Shown piece by piece: positions 10,533 through 22,100 of a stretch of DNA of 64,000 bases. This DNA is from Primula veris. Its lineage: Eukaryota; Streptophyta; Magnoliopsida; Ericales; Primulaceae. The notes beneath the pieces are model-generated. The model was given only the letters and a program-made list of their open reading frames with translations. It did no database searches and was not told where the DNA came from. Each line of letters opens with the position of its first letter. Within the stretch, counting starts at the first letter, position 1. Location of the stretch: positions 1,984,001 to 2,048,000 of the forward strand of contig OY821751.1 in assembly GCA_963682055.1 (NCBI GenBank), in the 5' to 3' direction. Both the position numbers and the translations under genes were made by a program.

Positions 10533-13500
10533 TTAACAGTTAGCATAGCGATCAATCTTTATGCCGCTCCTATCAGGCTGTAGCTTCTTCATATAATACT
10601 TGGAACCACGTGATAGATTTATCTTTTTTCTTTTCTCCTCTGGTATGTTCTCTATTGAGCACTCGGAGAAACCACGCCTCACAAACCTGTCAAATATACG
10701 TTTATTTATCATTGTAAGTTTGTAACCTCAAGAACTATATGAGAACATATATTGATTCAGCAGCCTCTTTCCAGAAAGCACGAGTTCGTTATTTCAATTT
10801 TAAAAAAAAAACAAATATGGAAGTCATTCTCATATCACATCATCACAACTCACAGAAACATGGAGATGCCGGTATTTTCACCAGTGGAAGTAAAACGTCA
10901 TGTTTGAAAATTTTAAATTAGCAGCATAAAATCATATTCACTACCAAATTCGTCCTCGTACGACACCATCACAGAGCACAGAAAAATTATGAAGATAACA
11001 ACAGTTTTTCCACCAGGGGAAAATGATATTTATTGAAATAGCAACATGATTTTTTTTTAAATCAGGGGAAATAAGATACCATGACATGAAAAAATATTAT
11101 AAATGGACATTGAAGGGCGTACCAATCAGCCGTGCGGGTTGTGAGGAGGAAAACCATTTGAAACCCAAGGGAGGATGCCCTTTTCTCTATGTAATCTGCA
11201 AAATAGCTTGATAAGTACATATACCAATTGTTCCCAATTTTGTACACTAGATGTAGGCAAAAATGGAGCCTAAACACCATAATAAGAATGAAAAAAACAT
11301 AGCCCATAGTACCTAGTAATTTGTCTCCCTGTCTTTGTCCTCGGCATTCAGAAGAAACAGCTATACAAGCAACTTCTCCACATTTATCTTCATAGAAAGG
11401 TATAAGAGCAGCACACCCAATGATATGCCCTTCTCTCTCCACAACAATCAGGGAATCCAGTGTTTTATGTAGCTAAAACAAGCAAAAAAAAAAACTCTTT
11501 AGTTCACAAACACAGACAATAAAAGTACAGTAACAAAGACGAATATATGAGTGGAAAACCTCTTCTTGGGATCTCCTGACCAATGCACCGGATTCTTCCA
11601 AGGGATGTATAAGCTCTTTAATCCCAGGAATATCAGCCTCTCTGGCCATCCGCGTTCCTTCATACAAATCACTTTAAAAAGAAACAAGTATCAGAAAACA
11701 TGGCTTTGAAGTTTGAACAGTTATTTTGGAAAAGTTAATTCTGATTCTAATTTCTACAGATGTAAATACCTGGACACCATAGTCCCATTTCCATCCCTCT
11801 GGAAAAGCTCCAATAGTAAAACTCCACCAGTAGTGCCATCAAGTAAATGAACTCGCTGAACGCCCCCCTGAATAGAGGGAAAAAGAAACGACATTTAAAT
11901 ATTATCAAAGTTAAGTATCTTTTTCTTTTTAAAGTTTTAGGCCCTTGGCAGATTAGGAATTGTTCAAAATTCACATTAGCCAATTAACACTTTAAAACAA
12001 CCACTATCCAAACTGAGCCACTAATAATAAGTGTTAATTATAGTTTCGATTTTGTATACCAGCCTACAAATTAGCAATTAGTACCACAACCTGACATACC
12101 TTACAACTTTTCATAATCCTCGAAATACACCATAGAATGGGGATGAAAACAGAGCAATTTTGATAAATTCCCAAAATATAAAAACATGATAGCATACAAT
12201 ATTTGGTTTGCTTGACAAATTGGTAAAATCAAACTATGATTTTTTTTTTCTATTTGGTAAATCAAATGTACTAAATTGTCAAGAAATGTAACGTTTTTTA
12301 GGTGGTTCAAGATCTAATGATACTTTACTGTACTTACTCTGCAAACAAAGGCTCCAGCAGCTAATTCAGAAAGGTAACCATTTGACCTACTCAATCTCTC
12401 TTGACCACCTATAGCAAAACCATGCTCACTATTATCAAACCCAACACCATTATGAAAAGTCCCACTACTCTGATCCACGAAACCATTAACTTTTTGTATA
12501 GCAAGAGAACTAGAGAGATGATCATCTTCAGAAACAGCTTCCACATAGTCTGCAGCAATTTCACTTTGCTTGGCTCTTTCACGTATCAATTTGTCGGCAT
12601 CTTGTAGAGTTAAGAAAGGTATATGGCGACCGTATTCATCTAATATTGGACCATCTATAATGCAAATAAGCTTATCTGCTTTTAGAGCTAAGGCACAAGC
12701 TGTAGCAACTTCGTATGTGCTGAAAACGTTTGAGGAAAACAGTATTAGATACACTTTCCAAAGACTTGCATAGACGACAAACTAATAATCTCAAAATTTA
12801 AGCTCAAAAATGATTTTTTTGATTCATCTTTTCAACCTGTAAATCTGATGCTACTTCTGAATGAGACAAACCTTTTTACCATGTCACAACAAAGTAAAAT
12901 GTACTTTGTGTGCGTGTTTTACCAAAAGCTCTTAACTTCCAAAAATAAAAGCACACACACATAGGGTTAATTACAGTTTTGTACACAATACAACCAACTA
13001 TCATGATTTAGTAGACCCAACTAACAGTTTTTATATTAGAGCACCGAGTCTTCGTTTTTTTTCTCGTTAAGTCACTCCTGTCACCTTTTCCGTCAAATCG
13101 GATGAGATGTGACATCAAAAAGATGTTCTCCTCTAGGAGTAATTACAGTTTGTACATTCAACAACCATGATATTTCGATTCTGCACAACCCAATTGACAG
13201 AAAATGTGACAAGTATGCAAAATGAAGAAAAAACGAAATTCTGTTGCACTGATTAAAAAGTTGTTACAAAACCAGAAAATCGTAAGAGTAGGGTAGGTGT
13301 ACGAAACTGTAGCTAACCAAGAATATACTTCTGAACTTTATTTTAACTCATTAAATCTCCTAAATAAACCAAATATAAAACAGGATAATGAAAAAGAATC
13401 TCTGACCATAGACACTGAAGTGACTGAACCAACTAGATTTTTTAAGTGTGAGAATAATCAATCTAGATAAAGCCAAGCTTTAACAAAAAATACCTATGAA

Positions 13501-15071
13501 AGCTACATAGCATACTTGCAATTTAGAACGTCTCCGGAGCTAGAATATCCAACGTTGCTTAAGAGTACAATGCAATCTTTATCAAGCCTTTCACAAATGC
13601 GATCAACGTCTATTTTTTTTACTTCACCTGTTGATCCATAATCAATCCCATCCACCACTCCTCTTTTCTGTCAATAATAATCCGAGTTTAACAAAAAACA
13701 TTTGAGCATATAGTAATATGACCACAGTAATAGCTAGATCTTACTGAAACAAACTACTAAAAGCCTTGTTTAGTTGCATCTTATGAGCTCAGGTTTTTGC
13801 ATAAAAGAGCTCAGCTTAATAGGTTTCTGAGCTTTCCATATATATCATTTTTGGATGACCAGCTTTTAAGACAGCAATTTTCCCTTTTACTCCCAACAAA
13901 GCTTGTTTGGTTGCAACTTTTTTGCAGGATTTTGGGGTGTCCCCAGTTAGAACTTCTGATTTTTCAGGGCAGATATTTAAAAAAATCATTCAAGCTGGTC
14001 AACCAAACACACTCCAACAATTAAGAAAATAAAACTGAGCTCAAAAGCTGCAAAACAAAGGTGATGAATTTGGCTGACCAGCTTCAAAACAGAGCTTTTC
14101 TGGTTTCTGTCATGAAAAAACTATAAGCTTTAAGCTGGAAGATCCCATTTTTATCCCAAACTTGAACAAATACAGCTTATTTTCTTAAAAGCTGCAACCA
14201 ACAAGTAGTAACTCAAAAGCATGTCATAGAAACAACATGCAAAAATAACATTCTCGCTTAGGCAGATTTAAATATCCGCTTAGCATATCAAAATACGACC
14301 ACAATATCCAGACGCACCTCATTAAAACAAATAATTAGACTCAACAAGCAAATTAACCGAATATCATCCTTACTTTGGCAGCTAAAAAATTGCCACTAGC
14401 AACACTACCACCAACATCGTGCCAGTGGCTATTATTTCCATGTCGGCGTATATTCCACAAGGAGGGTCCAGGGGATAATTTTGCCTCCATCATTATACGT
14501 ATTCTACCAGCAGCATCCATTGAAGCTTTCAGAGAATCTGAGTCTGTAATTCTGTATCGTCCTTTATATTTTGGACTACTCCCTGCAACGGAGAAAAATA
14601 TATAATCCAATTTTTTTTATTTTTTTTTGTTGTTGTTGTAAAGGCAGCATTTTATTAGTTAAAAGAAAACTCGTCACACTCACCTCTCTCAACTAAAAGC
14701 TTGTCGATTTGTACATGAGTCCCCGGGACGAGAACAAATTTGATCCCCAAGCCATGAAGAAGGGAAATGTCCTGCACAAGTCAATAATTTTTTGTATCAA
14801 TATTACACATGTAATTAATAACCATTGCCTTTTCGACAATATTTCTGAAACTGGATGCAGAAAGAGTGGTGTATGTATTTGAATAAACGCTCAATTCGTA
14901 ACGCCTCTCTCAGCATTATAAACACTACATAAAATAGTGAATTGTTGAGTGATAACTGATATAGTATTATATAATTACATCAGTAGTCCCCCAAATACGG
15001 TAACAAACTATCAATCTAGTACAGTAGTTGTGAAAACTAACACAAGATTCAGTAAAAATACTCTAATACTA

Positions 15072-15106
<35 letters not shown>

Positions 15107-15947
15107 CAAAAAAAACTAATAATGCAAGGTAGTAATCGAGAAACATGCAACAATACAAGGTATAAAAATGCTAAAAACCCTACACAAACGTATATACATA
15201 TACATCTATATATAGAGAGAGAAAGTGAAAAGAGAGAATCTATATAGTACTCCCTCCGTCCCAAATCGACAAATAACTCATATCTAACTTGTCGAAATCG
15301 AGTTTTTCAAAAGATAATCACATAGTTTATTTAAATGTTAAACTATAAAGACGAGATATTTGCCGGTCAAAGTTACACGTAGTAGATACACAGAGCCCCA
15401 ATATTTTAGGTAATTACATTAGTAGTCCCCCAAGTATGTAACTAAGTATCAATCTAGAACGTAAATATATATATATACATACATATATAGAGAGAGAAAG
15501 TGAAAAGAAATAATCTATATAGTACTACCTCAATCCCAAATTGTTGGGCTACACGAAACTACGTGCAATTCTGACCGACAAATAACTTAAAAAGACGAGA
15601 TATTTGCCGGTCAAAGTTACACGTAGTAGATACACAGATCCCCAATATTTTAAGTAATTACATTAGTAGTCCCTAAAGTATGAAACAAACTATGAATCTA
15701 GAACAATAGATGTGAAAAGTAACAGCTAACAGTGAGGATGGGATCCAAGTAGGGGCTATCGACGATCTCAGCGGAAACAACGACAACGAAAACTCGCCCT
15801 CTATGAGCCTCTAAGTATGGCCAAGCCTCTCTAAAAAACCGAACAAACTGCTCATTCACGTTTCCATTCACACCTCCTATAAACCCGCCGGATTCTTCGG
15901 ATTCAGTTACCCCCTTTTTAGTAACCGACACAGATAATATCTTCTTC

Positions 15948-15985
<38 letters not shown>

Positions 15986-16093
15986 GTTGTTGTTGTTGTT
16001 AATAAGGGGTTTGAATGAGGAGATTCGGGTCGGGTCGGGTTTAGAGAGGAGTCGGGTCGGGAGGAGAGAGAAAGGTGAGGAGGTGGTGTTCAT
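10533..16093 (-). CDS. NAGS: N-acetylglutamate synthase (amino-acid N-acetyltransferase), chloroplast
   Basis: Exons, 5' to 3' on the minus strand: 16093-15731, 14771-14684, 14582-14374, 13667-13516, 12719-12338, 11867-11770, 11671-11560, 11472-11313, 11195-11123, 10686-10533. All are GT-AG and in frame, giving 596 residues (Arabidopsis NAGS1/2 are about 610). It makes N-acetylglutamate from glutamate and acetyl-CoA, the first step of arginine synthesis in plastids. Residues 1 to about 75 are a Ser/Thr/Asn-rich transit peptide with a 16-Asn run. The amino-acid-kinase-like domain spans about 85-400 ([39 protein letters not shown]). The GNAT domain spans about 435-590 ([35 protein letters not shown]). 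The acetyl-CoA loop reads RGQRQG where, from memory, relatives have RGQGQG. It converges with DG1. Confidence 0.93.
10816..11030. repeat. diverged tandem pair in NAGS intron 9
   Basis: CATCACAACTCACAGAAACA ... TTTTCACCAGTGGAA (about 10842-10890) recurs as CATCACAGAGCACAGAAAAA ... TTTTTCCACCAGGGGA (about 10968-11020). A local duplication with no coding meaning that I can see. Confidence 0.45.
12964..13318. mobile_element. MITE with GGTTAATTACAGTTTTGTAC ends
   Basis: Starts GGTTAATTACAGTTTTGTAC and ends GTACGAAACTGTAGCTAACC, which are inverted copies with three differences. It is about 355 bp, non-coding, in NAGS intron 4. A fragment with a similar start (GTTAATTATAGTTTCG) lies at about 12033. 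Confidence 0.6.
13763..14206. repeat. GTTTGGTTGC / GCAACCAA repeat
   Basis: Bounded by GCCTTGTTTAGTTGCATCTT and, inverted, AAGCTGCAACCAACAAG. The interior has several AGCTTATAAGC- and AAGCTGG-like words. Fragments in the same style occur at 6090-6415, 19480-19640, 20905-20990, 50570-50650 and 51700-51890. A plant non-autonomous DNA element is the likeliest reading. Confidence 0.5.
15072..15106. repeat. (TAGA)n microsatellite
   Basis: About nine uninterrupted tetranucleotide units in NAGS intron 1. Confidence 0.9.
15211..15720. repeat. tandem duplication with Stowaway-like sequence, NAGS intron 1
   Basis: Three shared blocks recur in the same order. AGAGAGAAAGTGAAAAGA is at 15217 and 15491. 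GACGAGATATTTGCCGGTCA is at about 15351 and 15595. TAATTACATTAGTAGTCCC is at 15413 and 15657, with a third copy near 14978. The first unit contains CTCCCTCCGTCCCAAAT at 15251, a classic Stowaway-like end; the second has the diverged CTACCTCAATCCCAAAT. Confidence 0.7.
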
Positions 16094-16206
16094 GGCGGAA
16101 ACCTAGAGAGAGAGTATAGAGAGAGAGAGTGAAAGTTAGAGTTGTGTTTCTTTTTAGCCGCCTAAAATGAAAATGAAAATGAAATTCAATGAATTTTATT
16201 TTGAGG

Positions 16207-16546
16207 CTGGGCTGAGTTCCTTTTCGGTTCGGTTTTTGGTAAATTCAAAATCGAAACCAAGCATATTTTTCGTTTCGTCTTTTTCGGTTTCGGTCTTTTT
16301 ATTTTTTGGACCGAACCGGACCGGATTTTTTGGTCAAGTTTCGGTTTTTTCCGGTTATTTTTCGGTTTTATTTTTGATTTTCCGGTCTTTTTCGTTCTTT
16401 TTCGAGTTTTTTTGGGTTTTTTCGGTCTTTTTCGGTTTCGGTCTTTTTCGGTTCGGTTTTACTGAAAACCGAAACCGACCCGAAATTTTTTCGGTTGTTC
16501 GGTTTCGGGTTTTTTCAGTTCGGTTCGGTTTTTCGTCCAGCCGTAT
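16207..16546 (+). repeat. CGGTT-rich dispersed repeat, copy 2
   Basis: Starts GGGCTGAGTTCCTTTTCGGT, then GCATATTTTTCG, CTTTTTATTTTTTGGACCG and a long run of TTTTCGGT words. This is the same order as at 47301-47612. Just upstream of the NAGS start. Confidence 0.65.
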
Positions 16547-19127
16547 TTCAAACTACATACAAACACTAATTCATAATTACGGTTTAATTTTTTTTTAAAA
16601 AAATAAAATAAAAAGATAAACCGTAAATTAGAGTTACGGTTTCTAATTCGGATTTACGGTTTTGGTACGGTCGAAAAATACAGCCTCTAAAATGAACATG
16701 AAATAATTTTATTTTATGTTTTTTCCATTTCCATATTAAGCAGTGTAAGACTCTAAACAATAATATGAACCTGATGCATTATAATTAATGATGTGTCAAC
16801 CAATATAATTTTGAATTAATTCTATCATAGTTATTTTTGTATTTATTAATATATGTTGGGTTTTTAGTGTATGTCACACCTTAAATTATAATAATTTTAT
16901 TCTCGTTTAGATATCAAATTACTTTCGGTATCTAACCGACGGTTTAGTAATGGTTTTATATCAAGTAAAAGCTAACGTGAGACATGTTAGCCATTAATTG
17001 TGACACAATTTATTTTATATCTTGTAACATACGGTGCATTAAGTATAATTTCTTTAATTAATATTATGTTCCGACAAATAAAATATATTAAATTCTTAAT
17101 TTTTTTAATATTTTTAATTAATATTTAAATTTAGTGTAGTCTCAACTAAGGTTCTATAATATTATATTTGGATTTTTATTGTGTTGTAATGTTCCGTCAA
17201 TATATTAAAATTATTGAATTTTTTTAATAATTTTAATTAATATTTAACTTTACACTAGTTTCAACTAAAGTTCTATAATATTATATTTGAGTTTTTATTG
17301 TGTTGTAAATTTAGTTTTAATTTTTTAAAATCATAATTACACCATTTGTTAAATTTCAGAATCTATTAGTAATAAATAGTATTGTTTTCCATACATTGTT
17401 ACATTAAATGCTATTATTATGTACATAGTTGTTAACATATTAGTTGTATCTTAACATGTGACTCGGGGGCATATGTTAGCAGAACCGTTGTGTCAAATAT
17501 ACTTATTCACGTGTAGCACTGGTTTTAGTGTGTAGTTTTTTTATATTTTCGATACCCTTACCTTTACCTTTATTAATTATAACCAAAAAATTATATTTGT
17601 AGTAGAAAATTCTAAAATTTACAAGTGAAGAAATTAGAAATATGAAGCAAGAATCATTTTTTTTTTTTAAGTGAAACGAGTTTCACGCTAACTATGGTAA
17701 ATTTTAGATTTAATTCATTTTTGTCATGTTTTTATTTTCTTCTTCGTTTCCCGTTTGCGTTTCAAAACCCTAGCAACAATAGAACATGTGTTAGTGGGGT
17801 GTTTTAAATTTTTAAGAGTAACTAATGATGTCAATAAAAGGAAAAAAATTACTAAGTAACTGTTAATTTTGATCAATGTATAGTTGAATACTATTCCCTG
17901 CCTTACACAAAAATAGTTTTTGTTTTTTTAGATAGATTGGACTATTATTTTGTAGCCGAATAAAGAAACGAGTGATGATATAAAGAGATACTTTTTGACT
18001 GAGACTCTCGTAGAGACTTAATCTGGACAATCAGATCATAAATCAATACATATTAACTCTCTGCGAGAATCTCTATAAAAAAATCTATGTCAAAAAGTTT
18101 CTCCTATATCGAAAAATAAACAAACAAGAGAGTATACCAAAACTGAGCAAATACTACTATGAAATTTGAGGAAATTTTAACAAAAAATCTTGACATTGTA
18201 TCAACCCACAATTTCATTATAGCTTCTAAATTTAGAATAATTAAATTATTCTAAAGCAAAAGGAAGCAAATTTGAATATGCTTTCTACTCTCACATGTAG
18301 CAATGGATGTGTTTTGGGAAAGTCTTACCATGTACTACTTGTTAGTCTTTCAGAAAATCCTCTTAACAATAGGTGGCATTCTTGACGTTTTGCTCCGTCA
18401 TTGATAATGTGTTTGTCACGCTGGCAAGTCTCTCCGGCCTAGGACGTGTTACAATAAAAAAATTATTATTTATGTTTATGTGTCCGCTGACTAGGCAAAT
18501 CGCCCTAGCCAATGGAGACTGGCCTCTAAAATTTGGAAAATCGCATCGTCAATATAGATGCCCTCGACATTATGCTAAATTGTATTTCTACTGAAAGTAC
18601 AAAGAGATATAGTATTGTAATCAAAGGGATCCATTTATCACAATATGGTTATGTAAATGTAATCAAAGAGATTTTGTAATAATGTATTCGACAAAGACCT
18701 TTCTTGTGAAGTTTAAGAAGAAATCTACTAATTATTAGTAATAAATAAAAAAAGTTTGTGTACCGTGTACGTGTGTCGGAAACTGTCATCTCACTAAAAT
18801 GACAAAATGAATAAACATTAATCCCAACATGGTGACATTACAAACCCACACAGATATATGATCCTCAGATTAGCATTATAATTCATACATAATGACACAA
18901 GCTGCTAACCCAAAAAATTAAAGAAGGAATTAGGGGACAAGGAACCTCAATAATACTAGTAATAACATCCTTCGCCTTTTAGCTAACCTTTGAACTAGAG
19001 TACAACAAATAACCTTAATCCTACCACAAGAAAATCTCTAAACTAATCTTTGATCAAGTAATATTAATCGTACAAGGGTAATCATTCATCTACATGTCAT
19101 GGAAGTATTTTAATACCGTGTTAGTGT
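16547..19127. other. AT-rich intergenic spacer
   Basis: 2.6 kb between the NAGS 5' end and the NEMP 3' end. Apart from the 120-bp tandem pair at 17068-17308 I see no gene or named element. Open frames are short and featureless. Confidence 0.55.
17068..17308. repeat. ~120-bp tandem pair
   Basis: Unit 1 is 17068-17190 and unit 2 is 17191-17308. Each begins GTTCCG, passes through TTTTTAATTAATATTTAA and CTCAACTAAG/TTCAACTAAA, and ends GGTTCTATAATATTATATTT (or AGTTC...) followed by TTTTTATTGTGTTGTAA. Confidence 0.8.
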
Positions 19128-22100
19128 TCATAACCAAGGGAGCCACATCGAACGTTGCTTATGAGGTGTGCCATTGTTCGTGGGAGGCGAGAGGGTGATT
19201 CTGTCTGCGCGAGCAACCGCCCATTTGCAAAAATCAGGAGTGGAAACTAGGTCCTCTAGAGCTTTCTTGGTGGTTTCCTTGGTGAAATTATCCCATTCTT
19301 CGTTTGAAAATCTTCTTCTTTGGTCTGTTTTGTGAAAGATCGAGAAAAAGGTTTCGGACTCTGATGGTTGACTTGGCGGAGTCCTGATCGTGCCTGAAAT
19401 TGTCGCAAAATGTTAAAGGAACGAAAGATTTGATGCATAGGGCTCGTTCGAGTGTAAGTTTTAAGCAAATGCTGGAAGTTTTGTGATTTAGAAAAAAACT
19501 ATGTCCATCCAGCTAAAAACTTCTGGCTTTTCTAGACCAAAAATCCAAAAAGCTCAGCTCAGCATAATTCTGTCCAGGCGTCCAGCTTATAAGCAAAGAG
19601 CTTATATCAAAAGCAGCAACCAAACAAGGCCATAAACAAAAGGAAGTAAAAGTTCTTACCAAGGATTTTCAACTTAATAACCACAGTGCTGTTTACTAGG
19701 TGGCTTTACGTTTTAAATCTACATGACGGTGCCACAGATAAGCATATCAAGATGTATGTGTATATGTGTGTGCGTGTGTGTAAATCTACATGACGGTGCC
19801 ACACATCATGCATATCAACATATGTGAATGTGTGTATCTGTGTGTGTGTGTGTGCTTATTTTCCCCTTTTATCCGTCCCAGATTATAGGATAAACTTCAC
19901 TTAAGAAAATACTAGTATTAATTACCCCGTTCACATTATGCCCATTTTATTGTGCATTGATACCTACAGATTCGTTTAAAAAAATCGTGTCTAATGGTAT
20001 TTTAGGGTAAACCATATGGTATATAAGTAGAGACTCGGAATATTTCTTCAACTAACCTATCTTAATCCATTTAAAAAAATATACAAGCATGTGATTGTGT
20101 AACAGAAAAAGTACCAACCCATGACTTTGATAAAGGAGTTCGGTCTTGCATAATATTGTATAGTTGTTTGGCAAGAAACCCATTACTTTCTAAGAGAGAA
20201 TAATTTCGACTCAAAGAAATGAAAAGAATAAGCCAGAAACAAACCTTCAACTGGAGTACGGCGTGAAGTCGTTGTAAATGGCCTGTGTGTATCAGGTGTC
20301 CGAGTATTTCTTACATATTCATCATGTGAATATTCCAAATTAGGTGAAGCTGGACTCTGATATCTGCGTGTTCTCGTCTTTCCCGTTCTAAGCAAACTCC
20401 TACAGTAATAGTAAAAGAAAAGGAAATTCTATTACATCTTAATGCGAAAAAGCAATGCATTTATTTTATAGGTTCAACAAATAAATCAGTACCTCGTAGA
20501 AAACATAGTTCAAAATAGTATTCCTTCTAGCTTCTCATTTACAGTTCCGACAAGTCATTTATCTACATTTTTAATAATTATATATGCATGTCCTTTCAAC
20601 CTTTTAGCCATTGTAAGGTGAAATATAAGCGAGTGAAGTGAAAATATGTTTTTAAACGTGAAAGCTTGAATAAAGCAGTTGGCAACGGCTTGAAATATTA
20701 TTTATATCAACAAAAAACAACTATATAGCTAAAACAACATTGCATTAGGTTCCGAAGTTGAAACACATAAACCGATATATTAATGATAATAAAACAGCTT
20801 CACAATTTCATATTTTTGTCATTCAAAAAAAATAAACATGTTTGCCTATACTTTTTGAGAGAGCATTAACTTAAGCATTTCTGTTTTGGAGCACAAAAGG
20901 CATACAAGGGGTAAAAAACGCAAGTTTGAGCTTTTCAGCAGAAAGTAATAAGCCTTATTTAACCTCTAACAAACGAGCTTCAGTATGCTTTAGAGATAAC
21001 TTTTATAACAGATAAATAACCCACATTTAGTAACTTGGTGCATACAAAGTAACTCTTAGTTGTAACAAAATAAAGATAATAATGATTTATATTAGGAATA
21101 TACAGGGCAAGTTTTTTTTTTTCATACGTAGAGGAAGAATGCTAAAATGACATCAATTACTTGGAAAGAACAAGGTAATTTATATATCATCTACTGGGGA
21201 AACTTACTTGTGAAGATGGCGTATACAAGTTGATCTGGTTAATCTCCTAAATAGAGATAAAAACAATACTACAGCCGACAACGCCGCAAGACCCAGTATA
21301 GGATCCTTCGAGCTCTAAAAAGAAAAACCACAAACCAATCAAAATTGCATCCTTCTTAAAGAAAAGCTGATCATTGAGGCCCTGAAGCAGGCAAGCAGTA
21401 AATAGAGAGGTTTTGAACAAGAAGAAAAGAGAGAATGAGACGAAACCTGAAGAATCAAAACCGCAGCTATTATTCGGATGGACCAGTCAATAAATGTGGA
21501 TACACCAATGTCAATCAAACCATCCTTTGTCAATACAACTTTATGAACAACCCAGAACCCCAACCAAGCTCCAGTTATAGCAAGAAAAAGCACAAGAAAT
21601 AATGCTAGCTGCAGTTAAATAATCATAAAATTAGCGAAAATTCCAGGCTCTAATAAAATAGACTATTCTTATATTGATAAAATGCATTACACATATACTT
21701 AAGAATTAAGAAAAGAACGACAGGTTCGAACGGAGCACTTGGCATAACAATGGGCTCGTCTGATTGCATCTTGTATGATCAAAAAATATTATTTTTGAAA
21801 GAAGTGGAAAAATATACTCTTGAATATTTTTAAACTTAGTAGATAGAGAATGAAAAATCTACTTCTTTTACTGGTAACTGTGACAAATAGTTGTTATACA
21901 TTAAGCAAAGTATCAAAATCAAAACCCTTACTTTCGAAAGTATATAGTTTTGAGTGGTAAAAGAAACTCTTTGGGTGTTGCCAAAACACATATAAAGTTT
22001 TGTTTGCTTATAATTACAAATGTACAAAAGTAAATGTTATGCTAGTCTAAACAAGCCCTCATCAATGTAAATTTAGCCTGAGCTGAGCTAACACAGACCA

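Noticed and set aside
16167..16598. 143-residue plus-strand frame upstream of NAGS
   Set aside because: Same CGGTT repeat family, Phe/Ser-rich with no domain; it also overlaps the NAGS 5' flank.
18373..18594. 73-residue frame between NAGS and NEMP
   Set aside because: Needs a non-ATG start, shows no domain, and lies in repeat-poor AT-rich spacer with no transcript signals.
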